A DNA stretch of 64,000 nt from Ailanthus altissimus. Lineage: Eukaryota; Streptophyta; Magnoliopsida; Sapindales; Simaroubaceae. The stretch is taken from the NCBI GenBank assembly GCA_946807835.1, contig OX327702.1, forward strand, positions 6,014,001-6,078,000, written 5' to 3'. The translations under genes and the position numbers were made by a program. Positions 36,484 to 47,400 of the stretch are shown here, one piece after another (position 1 is the stretch's first letter; each line of letters opens with the position of its first letter). The notes beneath the pieces were generated by a model. That model saw only the letters and a list, made by a program, of their open reading frames with translations, made no database searches and was not told the origin of the DNA.

Positions 36484-38475
36484 TGAGTAAAGATTTAAGT
36501 TCGAGGAGTTCACTTTAACCTAACAAGATCTGATTGAAAACACAACCATATATGTATCAATTAAATTCTAAAAACTATGGCATTAGTAGTGTAAAAAAGT
36601 GTGATAAGTACTTGAAGGCCAAAATAGTTGAAGATGCAAAATATTATGGCTAGAAAAGGTGGTCAAGTTGAGAGGGGAGATGCTAGTCTGTAATGAGAGG
36701 ATGTGGTTTTGATTAGGAAGCTTGTAGTAGGGCAACTATGAAAATAATCATTATAGATGAGTTTCCTTTTCAATTTGTAAAGAATAAGGGGTTTCTTTAC
36801 TTTATAGTGTGGTGATTCTTAGATTTGAAGTCCCTTTATATAAAATAATTACTAGGGATGTTTTGCAGTTGTATTTGGATGAGAAGGTAATTTTAAAGAA
36901 TACCTTTAGTGAGAGTAGTTAGAGATTTTATTTGACTACTAACATTTAAACTTTTATTTGAAACGCTAGTTGTATGGTCATCACCGACCATTTTAAAGAT
37001 AGTGACTGGTATTTGTATAGAAGGAATCTAAGTTTCACTCTGGTGCCTAATCATATAGGAAAAATAATTGGGAAGATTTTTGTGTCATGTTTGGTCGATT
37101 GTGAGATTAAGAGATTGTTCATTGTTACAGTTGATAACGCTAGTGCAAACAAAGTTGTTATTGGGTATTTGAAGAGGAAGATGAGGAGTTGGAAGATGGA
37201 TGCCTTAGTTTTAGATGGTGAGTTCTTACATGTGCAATGTTATACACATATTCTAAATTTGATTTTAAGTGATAGGGGTAAAAGACTTAAATAAGTGTAT
37301 AATCAACATTCGAAATGTTGTAAAGTATGTAAGTTCTTTAGTTTCCTAATTGCATTCTTTCAAAAAGCGTATGCAGCAAGAAAAGATTGATTATAAAGGC
37401 AACATGATTTGATGTTACTAAATGCTTTGAAGTTTCAAAAAGTGCTTTACCTCATGTATAATAAAAATGATCATTATAGGCATATTTCTTGGAAGAAGAA
37501 AGTGGGAAGAGGAAGTTACGGTCAATCATTAGTGATGATTACAAAAATGTAAAGAAATTCACTAATTTCTTAGTAATTATTTATAATGTAACCAATAAAT
37601 TTAGTATATCTCTAAGTGTGACATCAAACATTGCTTTTAATACGATTTATAAAGTAGATTCCACCTTAGCCCTTTCAACTTTCATTGATGATCATTTATT
37701 TTGTAGCATGGCTTCAAGTATGAAGTTCAAATACGATAAGTATTAGGAATCCACTTGGAAGATAAACAAGATGTTGATTTTTAGCTACCTTACTTGACCT
37801 ACAATGCAAAAAGAATTTTTTGGTATGTTTTGGGATGTTGTTTGAGGAGGATATTGCAAAGGTAGATGAAATGAAAAAAAAAAAAGTCATCAAAGATTTG
37901 TTATATAAGGTGTATGAGGAGTATAATGGGTGGTATAGAAAACTGGTTGGAAAAAAAGTAACAGTGTTGGTACCACTAGTAGCATGGCTTATCAACAATC
38001 TGGTAGGAGTGAGCCATTAACTTTGTTTGATATAGTAGGGTGGATAAAGAAAAAAGGTGTTCCACAAGTTGACCATTGGCCAAGATACATATTTTTTGGT
38101 GATAATTTTGAGATAGAGGTTGTAGATAAGGTGGATAAATATTTGATGGAAAAATATAAGAGTGCTTGCAAATCTCAATTTAAAATTTTTCTTTGGTGGA
38201 AAGTGAATGCAATTAAGTATCCAATTTTGATAGATATAACTTGAGATGTATTTGTAATATTGATCTCTACTGTGGCATCGGAGTCTGAGTTTAGTAGTAG
38301 AGGATGTGTGTTGGATACATTTAAGAGTTCATTGACTCTTACCATGGTAGAGGCCTTAATATGCTCATAAAATTGGTTATGGCCATCACTTATCATGGAT
38401 AAAACTGAACATATTGATACCATAATACTTGAAGCAGAATATTATAAAAAATTGAAGCAAGTAATAAGTGATTAA
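36484..38475 (+). pseudogene. hAT transposase (RICESLEEPER/BED type), inactivated
   Basis: From an ATG at 36484 the frame soon breaks. The BED-finger end survives as YGISSVKKCDKYL. Then come IIIDEFPFQFVKNKGF and the catalytic region at 36974-37294 (ITDHFKDSDWYLYRRNLSF, IVTVDNASANKVVIGYL, DGEFLHVQCYTHILNLIL). Later pieces are at 37489-37746 and 37820-38020. The C-terminal hAT dimerisation domain is at 37984-38420: VDKYLMEKY, IFLWWKVNAIKYPILIDI, then TVASESEFSSRGCVLDTF and SSLTLTMVEALICS. In the family this enzyme cuts and pastes the element. Here several stops (for example TGA at 38242-38244) and frameshifts prevent that. Usual length is about 650-700 codons, matching the roughly 660 spanned. 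Confidence 0.88.
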
Positions 38476-39109
38476 ATTTTAACTAAATTTTATGCATTTA
38501 CTTTTTTTTTTTTTAAAATTTACTTTGCATCTTTCATTTAATATTTTGTAAATTATTATGTAGATTATCGTAAATCACTACTGGACTACGAAAGTCAAAT
38601 ATGAAGACTGAAGAGTGTTGCCTATAGCTATGGTAAGTTCAAAAATATTACATTTGGTAAAATATTTGAATTTTTTTAATGATATTATGATAATTCATAA
38701 TTCATTTAAATTTTAGTTTTTTGGGTATTGTTTTATTCACAGCTATTTTATAAGTTTATTGGTGGACTTGAAACTTAGAAGTTAGAAAATAAAAAGTTGA
38801 TGATGATGAGATGATAGACCTTTGATGTGAATTTGTTGTTGTAATATTTTTCGAATGATAGATTATTAGATTTATTTTCTATGTTTTGTATTGATTATTA
38901 ATTAAAATATATTGTAAAAATTGTCAAATTAGATTGTGGATGATGGAGTTAGTTTTTAAATTAGAATTGGAAGTGTCTTATTATTTTGTAAGTTTTATAA
39001 ATATAAGAATGTTTGTATTTTAAGGGAGATTCTGCCGAAATTTTTATTTCAGTGAAAAGTTAAAAATTTACTAGATTAAATAATTTGATTTATATTATAC
39101 AATGAATAT

Positions 39110-39500
39110 AAAATAATTGAAGTTAAATCCTTGTACAATTGAATTGAATTATAATTTCAATTTAGTCAATTGAAATAATAATTTGATCGCATGAATTATA
39201 TAAATTAATCACAATTAAAATCAAATCCTTGTACAATTGAATTAAATTGTAATTTCAATTTTGTCAATTGAATTAATAGATTGATCCTATGAATTATACA
39301 AATTAATCACAATTGAAATTGAATCTTTGTACAATTTAATTGAATTGTAATTTTAATTTAGTCAATTGAATTAATAAATTGATCCTATGAATCATACAAA
39401 TTAATCACAATTGAAATTGATTCCTTTTATAATTTAATTCTAATTTTAATTTAGTAAATTGAATTAGTATTTCAATTTTGTATAATTGATGATTTATCAT
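39110..39500 (+). repeat. 98-bp tandem repeat near the hAT 3' end
   Basis: About three and a half copies of a roughly 98-bp unit with CCTTGTACAATTGAATTGAA, GTCAATTGAATTAATAGATT and TTATACAAATTAATCACAAT. Starts lie at about 39129, 39227 and 39325. Sub-terminal repeats of this sort often bind hAT transposase; whether these do is not known. Confidence 0.8.
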
Positions 39501-40014
39501 TTATCACATAAATAAAAATTAATAATTATTATAAATTTGATTTTGCATAATTAAATTTTAACTTTAATTTACTCAATTGAATAATTAATAATTTTATCAT
39601 GAATATAAATCAATAAAAATTATAATTATATTAATTAATTTAATTCAAATTATGATTACATTTTTATTTCGTGTAAATATTAAAAATATTGTCATTTAAA
39701 TTCTTGCAACAAAAATAATATTAATTTAGGCCATAAAATATTAGTTATGGGTCCAAAAGAATTAAAAATTTACATTAAGCGTAAGTAACCCAATCCTAAA
39801 AGTCCAAAAACATAGCATAAATTTGAAAACAAAAAGCTTAAAGCCCAATAAATTGAACTAGTGAATCAAATTTGAATCTGGATTGAATTGAATTGATTAG
39901 GTTCAAATGGCTTCACCTAATCGTTCCCATTCCTTGGAACCAATTGGATTGAGTTCGGTTCAATTTTAACTCAAACCAAATTGAACTTGGTTCTTGCCCA
40001 ATCCTACTTTTTGG

Positions 40015-41545
40015 TTAAAAGCCTCAGAAGATATAAGAGATACTAGAAATGGTCCACAAAGACCCACTTGGTTAATATATTGAAGGTTAAGGAGGATATG
40101 AGAAAATACTCCTAAAGACCCTCTTAGTAAAATGCCTAATGACCCTCTCAGTTAAAATCTTAGAGGTCGGGGAGGATACAAGGAAAGACCTCTGAATATT
40201 CTCTTAGTTATTGTCCTAAAGAGCTAGGAGATATGGGGAAAGGCTTTAAATAACCCTTTCGCTTGAATGCCTTAGAAAAGTTGAGAAGATATAAAGAGAG
40301 GCCATCAATGACCCTTTCGGTTAAAGTCTCAGAAGATTTGAGAGGATACTGGGAAATGCCCTAGTGACCATATCAGTTAAATGTCTTAAATAGATTTGAG
40401 AGGATTTGGGAAGAGTCCTCTAGTGACCTCTTGGTTAAAACACTATTAAAAGAGTTGGGAGAATATGGGGAAAGGCCCTTAATGGCACTCTTAGTTGAAA
40501 GTCTTAAAAGAGTCGAGAGGATATAGAGAAAGATATCTAAAGACCTTCTTAGTTAATTCATTGAAGGTTTAAGAGGATATAGGAAAAGGCTCTTAAAGAC
40601 CTTTTTAGTTAATGCTTTGAAAATTCGAGAGGATATAGAAAAAAGATCTCGAAGAGCCTCTCAATTAAATTCCTTAAAAAGAAGAAGAGATACAGAGAAA
40701 GACTTAGGTTGAATACCTGAAAAACGTTGAGAGGAAATGAAAAGAGGCCTTTAGTTACCCTCTTAGTTAAAGCCTCGGAAGAGTTAAAAGGATATGGAGA
40801 AAGACCTCTAACAACCTTTATGGTTAAATGCATTAAAAAAGCTAGGAGGATAGAGGAGAGGCCCTTAACAACCCTCTTAGTTAAAAGCCTCAAAAAAGTT
40901 AAGAGGATATAAGGAAAGACCCTAAAACATTATTTTGGTTAAGTGCCTTAAAGATCTGAGGAGGTATGTGGAGAGACCCCTAATGACTATCTTGATTGAA
41001 TGCCCCGAAAAGTTGAGAGGATACGAGGAAATGTCTCAGATGACCATCTTGGTTAAAAGCCTTAGAAAAGTCGGGAGGATATAGGGAAAGGCCTCCAAAG
41101 ACCCTCTTAGTGAATACCTTTAAGTTAAAGAAGATATGGGAAAGACCACTAAAGACCTTCTAGGTAAAATTCCTTGAAGAGCCAAGGAGATATAAAGTGG
41201 CCCTTAATGCCTTATTGGTTAAATGCCTTAGAAAAGCTAAGAGAATACAGAGAGAAGTCATTAATGATCATTTTGGGTTAATGTTTTAAAAGAGTTGATA
41301 AGATATAATGAAAGACCCTCAGTGACCTTCTTAGGTAAAAACCTCAGAAGAACTTGGAGGATACAAGCCCAAGAGAACCTTTTTATTGAATGTTTTGAAG
41401 AAATGAGGAAATACAGGGACATTCCCCCCAAAACCCTTCGAATTAATACCTTAAGAATCGAGGGGATGCAGGGCAAGAGCACTAATGACTCCTTGGTCAT
41501 TTACCTTGAAGGATCAAGGTGATGTGGGAAAAGGACCCCAAATAA
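40015..41545 (+). repeat. 57-58-bp minisatellite, right part
   Basis: About 26 diverged units continuing the array from 34460-35297 after the hAT insertion. Because the unit is close to 57 bp, frames stay open over several units on both strands: + strand 40727-40912 (ERPLTTLLVKSLKKVKRI-like 19-residue periods) and - strand 40609-40893 and 41261-41500 (TKRVTKGLFSFPLNVFQVF-like). No start or domain supports a gene now. The array may descend from a coding or LTR-leader repeat. Confidence 0.85.
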
Positions 41546-41663
41546 CCTTCTCAATCTATTACCCGAGCACTCTTCAAATACTTAGGTAAGAGATAAATTT
41601 AAAAAAACTATAAGGATAAGGCGGCAAAGTCATCAAAGGGGCAAAAAGACCTCTATTAAATGA

Positions 41664-42553
41664 TAGATTCCATTTTTTAAACGGTCAAAAGGGTAAATTC
41701 ACATATTTACCCTTACAAGAAAATGTGTCACAATTAAATAACACTGTCGAATTATAATTTAAACATCAGTGACACATGTCATAATATAATTGATTTATAT
41801 TTTTTAATAAGAAAACTATAAAATAAAATGATAAATATTATTTTGTAATAAGTTACAAATAAGACATGTCACCTTATTATTGGTTTTTCTATTTCTTTTC
41901 ATAATCAATCTTAAAATAAATTAATAAAAAATGAAAACAAAAGTAGTGGTCACGGGTCACTGTTGACCACTGTCGGATGGCAACCGGCTATTGGTGACCA
42001 GTGGCGAATTAACTTAAACTTTATATTATTGATCTTAAAATTTTAACTAATGGGGTACTAAATGAAAAAATAAAGCGGTGATGTTCTCTATTAAATGGCG
42101 AAAAATGGAGATTCACCACCGCCTCCATTAGCTAGATTTTAAGCAGTGACTTCGATGGTGGTGGCGATGCACTTCTACTTGTGACTATTTGGTGGTGGAG
42201 ATATGGTCGCTGTTATTTTATTTTTATGTTTGGCACTGCTCCAATGTTCAAATGATGAACAAATTCACATCTCGCATAGATCTCAAAATTTTGAGTCTGT
42301 TGATGTAAAGTTTAAGTTAATATGCCACATGTTACATGTGACACCGATCACCAATGATCAATTGTTATCCAACAACTTTTACCGATGACCAGTAGCCGCT
42401 GCTTCTTTGTTTAGTACTTTTAAATTTTTTTTTCATTAATTTATTTAATTTTTTAAAAAATAATAATATGGTGACATGTGTCATTATGTTTGTTTAAATA
42501 AGGAGACAAAAGTAATTTTACACATTTTTGACTATTTAAACAAATAGAATCTA
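41664..42553. mobile_element. Candidate TIR element, 0.9 kb
   Basis: The left end TAGATTCCATTTTTTAAACGGTCAAAAGGG and the complement of the right end TAGATTCTATTTGTTTAAATAGTCAAAAATG are clearly related. Further inside GTGACACATGTCATAAT and the complement ATGACACATGTCACC also pair. No target duplication was found (ATTAAATGA against CAGTTCTTA), so the ends may be off by a few bases. The 61-codon frame at 42203-42388 inside is not supported. Confidence 0.5.
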
Positions 42554-42914
42554 CAGTTCTTATTGATTTTCACCCATAATATCTTCAATTCTACTTCTTC
42601 ATTCAATAGATTCTACATCATCTCCTTGCAATTATCTTTTTCCATCCGAAACTTGTTCTTGCCATTATTCTTTATTAGCAACAGATTGTTGTCTATTTAC
42701 ATCTTTAATCAGATTGCTTTCTTAGTGTTCTGTAGTATCCATTAACCCATGAATTGGTTCTCCCTCAGCATATTTAGATTGTTCATTAGATCTTTTGTTA
42801 GCTTTTTTTCGATATAACTGTTCTGCAATTCCATCATGTAAAGTTTCTTAGGATAATTCATTAGTAGTATTTCCCTGTTAGTCCTCATCTAAGACTTGAT
42901 CAGCATAATACATA

Positions 42915-45536
42915 TGCTAAAAAATAAACTTGATTTTGGTCCAAAATTATTTGGGTTCATCACTTTAAGCCCATATTTGACCCATGCCCAAATTAGGGTC
43001 TTTAGAATTAAAATTCTCTAGAATAATCTTTTATTTTGTATATCCAAATATCTAATAAGTAAGGTTAGTGTTAGATGGAAGGTGTAATTTATAAGTTAGT
43101 TTGGAGTTAGAATCTAGAACTCTCCCTCCAATACTATATAAAGGGGGTGAGTTCTTGAATTTTGTATCAAGGCATAAATTTGAGAATTCAATAAGAATTA
43201 TTCTATACAAATAATCTCCTACTTTTCAATATCTTCTCTCCCTAAAATATTCTAAAGATAAAATTTCTCTTCCACTAAAGTGGTATCAGAGCTAAAAGAT
43301 TCTCATTTGAACAAAAATGACAAGTAGGATAGTTCATTTCCAAAGTCCTGCACTTAAAAATCTTAACTATGAAGCTTAAAACATTAAGATGAAGGCTTTG
43401 TTGAGTTTTAAAGGTGCTTGGGAGATTGTAGAGAAAGGCTTTGGGGAGTCACAAGATGTAATATCTTACTTTTAAGCATAAAAGGAAACTTTGAAGGAAG
43501 TAAGAAAGAGAGACAAGAAAGTTGTTTACATCATCTATTAAGCCTTAGATGATGGTGAGATTGAGAAGGTAGCCAATGCAACTACTACTAAAGAAGCATG
43601 GGAATCACTTCGTACTTTCTACAAAGGGTGGAGAAAGTGAGGAAAGTACGTCTTCAAACTCTAAAAGGTAAGTTTAAATTTTTACATATGAAAGATTTAA
43701 AGACTATTTTCTAAATATTTCTCTAGAGTTTTGACAGTAGTTAACCAATTAAAAGTAAATAGTAAAAGTTTAGATGATATAAGTGTAGTAGAGAAAATTC
43801 TCAAATTTTAGATCCAAAATTTAAGCATGTTATTGTAGCGATTGAAGAGTCTCAAGATTTGGATAGTAGGAGTATTGAATAACTCATAGAATCGTTGCAA
43901 GCCTATGAAGAAAGAAAAAAAAGAAGAAAAATAAAGCCTTGGAGCAAGTTCTTCATATAAGGCTTAATTTAAAGGAGAAAGATGAAGGCACCAAGAATGA
44001 GAGAAACCAATATGGAAAAGGTCATGGTCAAGGCTTAGGAAGAGGAGGTTTCAAGCCAATAAATAGAGAAGAAGAAAGACAAGTTTCATTTCCTAGAAGA
44101 GTATATAGGAGAAGAAATAATTCAAAGCAAAAAGGTATGACATTTCTCTTGTTAAATGTTACAATTGCCAAAAGTTTGGGCATTATACTTCAAATTGTAA
44201 GGCCACTAACAATGTTGAAGAAAAGCAAATTTTGTAAAATATAAAGACCAACATGAGTCCATTTTATTATTGGCATACAAAAGAGAAGGAGATGATGGAG
44301 AAAAGATTACTTGGTATCTTGACACTACAGCTAGCAATCACATATGTGAAAGGAAAGACATGTTTGATCTTGATGAATTTATAGATGGCGTTTTTATACT
44401 TGATGGTTATCTTTTAGAAGATGAGAATGTATATGTTGATAGAATGGAAATGAATCACTCTATTCAAGAGATGAAATGTTCACCTAGTTGTAAGTAAGAG
44501 TCAGAGAATGAAGAATCATATGCATCACTTCAGCAATAGAAGTATTTAAATAGTTTAATAGAGTATGAGAAAGTCCCACTTTTAATGATTGAAGATATCA
44601 GTGGTACTTCTAAAACGAAACAAATATGCTTACAAGCTCTTAACATACATCATTTCCCTGTGGCGTCCATAAAGACACCACTCTTGATAGTATGAAGATT
44701 GAGGATGACAAGGCTTGCTTGTCAAATGGCAAGGCCAGCATAACACTAGTTTCAACTACGATGACTATACTAGAATCATATTTACCTACAATTGTATTAG
44801 TTATACAATCATGCTCCATGGTAAGAATAAGATTTTAGAGTTCCTACATCAAAAGTTCTTAATTATCTTAAAATCTCAATTAAGAAATAAAGTACGAGAC
44901 ATATCAGATTTTAATTTTATAAAAAATCATTGGCAAGTCAAGAATGAAATTTTGGACAAACTTGACTTATCAATTTCTCCTAAGACGAGTGGAGGAAAAG
45001 TGAAAAATATTGCCATATTTTTCTAAAAAAAGTGCTTACCTTTCGATGGTAAAAGTCTCAAGAACAAGTTTCTGTTATCTTCACCAAGCCACTCAAGCAC
45101 GAAATCTTTGTTAAAATAAGAGCTTTACATGGCATGAAAAAATCAAGTTTAAGAGATAATGTTGAAAAATAAACTTAATTTTGGTCCAAAATTATTTGGG
45201 TTCATTACTTTGAGCCCATATTTGACCCATGCCTAAATTAGGATTTCTAAAATTAATATTCTCTAGAATAATCTTCTATTTTGTATGTCAAAATAATTAA
45301 TTAAATAAGGTTGGTGTTAGATAGTAATTGTTTGATGGAAAATGTAATTTATGAGTTAGTTTAGAGTTAATGACTAAAACTCGCCTTCTACCACTATATA
45401 AAAGGGGTGAGTTCTTGCATTTTGTATCAAGTCAAAAATTTAAGAATTCAATAAGAGTTATTCTCTACAAATCCTCTCTTATTTTTCAATTTCTTCTCTC
45501 CTTAAAATCTCTAAAGATAAAACTCCTCTTCCAACA
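42915..45536 (+). mobile_element. Ty1/copia element, gag-protease only (deletion derivative)
   Basis: The 5' LTR (42915-43277) and 3' LTR (45160-45536) are clearly homologous: both carry AATAAACTT[GA]ATTTTGGTCC, CACTATATAAA-type TATA and CTCTTCCA[AC] ends. A perfect initiator tRNA-Met primer site TGGTATCAGAGC lies at 43281-43292. TTTAAGAGATAA before the 3' LTR is a weak polypurine tract. The internal 1.9 kb holds only decayed gag and protease sequence, with integrase, RT and RNase H missing. Flanks ACATA and ACCTG do not match. Confidence 0.85.
43319..45026 (+). pseudogene. Copia gag and protease remnant
   Basis: Starts at ATG 43319 (MTSRIVHFQSP). The UBN2-type gag region reads FKGAWEIVEKGF, LKEVRKRDKKVVYIIY and ATTTKEAWESLRTFYKG with many stops. 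A complete zinc knuckle CYNCQKFGHYTSNC is seen at about 44155-44200. The protease start WYLDTTASNHICERKDMF at about 44310-44360 has DTTA where the active site should read DTGA. The rest to 45026 is not recognisable. It cannot be translated as one protein. Confidence 0.75.
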
Positions 45537-46612
45537 ACCTGCTCTCAATACCAAGAAAGCTTGAGTTTAGTGAGAGCCTAAGGGGAGAGAGAGAATAGGC
45601 CAAAACTTGAGTTTTGGCCTGAGTTTTTTCGGGTTTGAAAAAGCTGAGACCTGAAAAAAATTGAAACTCAAACTCAAAAAAATACCTAATCTTTTTTGGA
45701 GTTTTTGATTTTTTTACTATTTTTTTCAGGTCATAGTTGCTTTTGCCATCCCTAGAGAGAAAGGTGATGACCACGCATCCATTATCCTTAAATATCTCTC
45801 ATCTATAGTCTTTTTAGTATTTTTGTTCTGGTGGATCTCTCTCATTTAATAAAAGTCTAGATTTTTTGGTTACTAATTAATGGAATACTAGACAATTTGA
45901 AAATTTTTAAAATAATATTAAAGAAAAGAGTATTTTAGAAAAATTTCCGTAAAGTCCTTATCAAATAACAAAGAATAGAGATTCACCACTATGACCATTG
46001 AAATTGGCAACTAGCGATCTATCTAAGAAATGAATTATCATCAACCAGCATAGAAGAGAGAAACAAATGTCAATGGTCAATGTTAAGCTTAAGATAGTTT
46101 GGAGCTAAATTAGCGTTAGACAAACATGACAGTAAAAATACAAAGGCTTTTTTTGAGTGAGATAAAGATTAATATCAAAGAAATGGATTGTTAAAATTTT
46201 CTTAAACTAACTTCATCTAGAGGTATAAATACATGGAGATTATCCATCTAGTTGTTCACGTGGTAGATATTTATAAGAGAATTTAATCCTTTTGGAAGGC
46301 AATTCGGGAATTCATTAATGGGTGTTATTGAAGTCATTAAACCGTCGTTCTTGGATATCAAATTGTTTTATGGTGATAAAAAATGAGGCATATTGAGACA
46401 CATAAGAGTTCATTGGTTGGATCAGAGATCTTTTAGTTTCCTTTATATGGTGTGGAGCTGAGGTGATTTCAACTCAGTTAGACAAGGAACTTTTTCGAGT
46501 AGTGGTTTTGCTTAACACCCATCTGAGTTGATTCTACTCACTGATGTCAACATATTTTCTACATGCGAATTCTTTACAAAGAAGGCGAGTTGGTCCTTAG
46601 TGGTATTTAGTT
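45537..46612. other. Spacer between two copia elements, no gene seen
   Basis: Non-coding, with a short GAGTTTT/AAACTC-rich patch at about 45600-45690. Nothing else supported. Confidence 0.45.
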
Positions 46613-47331
46613 TGGTTGAAGCGGAAGTACACAAATAAGCAAAATCACCCAAGCAATATATGCAGAATAAGTAATTAAGGAATAAAGAGAGAAAGGGTAG
46701 AAGAAAAACACATAAAAAATTATGTGGTTCGGCAACTTGCCTATGTTCACGGCGGATCAAGATCATACTCTTCTCTTATTATGAATCACAAGGCACTCAC
46801 AAAGTATGCCTTTTACCAAAAAGATCACAAAGAAAACTCTCTCTTTCACTCTAAGGATTTTCTTTCATAAAGAACCACAAAGATTGTTGATAATCACTTA
46901 GATTATGTTTACAAGCCAATTGAGAGCCTTTATATAGGCTTTGGGATGTTCTAGTTTACCCTAAATATGTGAGAGTCATTTTAGGGAGTCTTGAAGTAAG
47001 TGGGAGACGAAATAAGGAAGTTTTCTTATTTTGGGATACTGTTCACATCTCTAGCGCTAGTTTCTTTATTTTGGGATACTATTTACATCTCTAGCGCTGC
47101 GGCACTGGGCTCTCATTACCGCAGCCCTAGCGCGTCCTTTTGAGCTCTGCTGCGCTCAGGTGCTGGATTAGGTGTTGCGGCTCCTACGCTTGGTCGTCGC
47201 GACATTGGCACCTGGTGCGCCCCTCTTAGTTTTTCGCCTTCTTTCGCGTCCGTCTTCGATCCTTGTGTACCCTACGCACTTGGCTTGATCTCTAAATTAT
47301 ATTTTGATGATTTTTAATCAATATTCTCACA
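46613..47331 (-). repeat. 3' LTR of the copia element
   Basis: On the - strand it starts TGTGAGAATATTG and contains a GC-rich cluster (about 47085-47225) with AGCGCTGCGGCACTGG-like words, then TATATAAAGG at about 46930 as TATA box, ending near 46613. About 42 bp are duplicated relative to the other LTR at 47020-47095. Confidence 0.85.
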
Positions 47332-47400
47332 AATCCCCTCCTTGATTCAAAATCATCCATAAAGCAACTCGATCTCTCATTTTCGCATCTTCGGTTATCC

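Larger units (their letters stand above)
35306..40006 (+). mobile_element. Complete but mutated hAT transposon, 4.7 kb
   Basis: The ends are inverted: TAAGACTAAACA at 35306 and, as complement, TAGGATTGGGCA ending at 40006. The first 12 positions differ only by transitions. The flanking 8-mers ATTTACGG (35298-35305) and CTTTTTGG (40007-40014) are decayed copies of one target. Removing the element rejoins the surrounding minisatellite in register. Sub-terminal regions carry ACCGAACCGAATT/GGTTCAATT-type motifs. Inside is a BED-type hAT transposase remnant (36484-38475). A possible 5' UTR intron runs from about 35761 (CCAAAGGTATTA) to about 36471 (TTTTGTAG). Confidence 0.85.

Noticed and set aside
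40609..41522. Frames of 61-94 codons on both strands in the minisatellite considered as genes
   Set aside because: They follow from the near-57-bp period; no start context, no domain, interrupted by unit-length changes. Kept as a finding on the periodicity.
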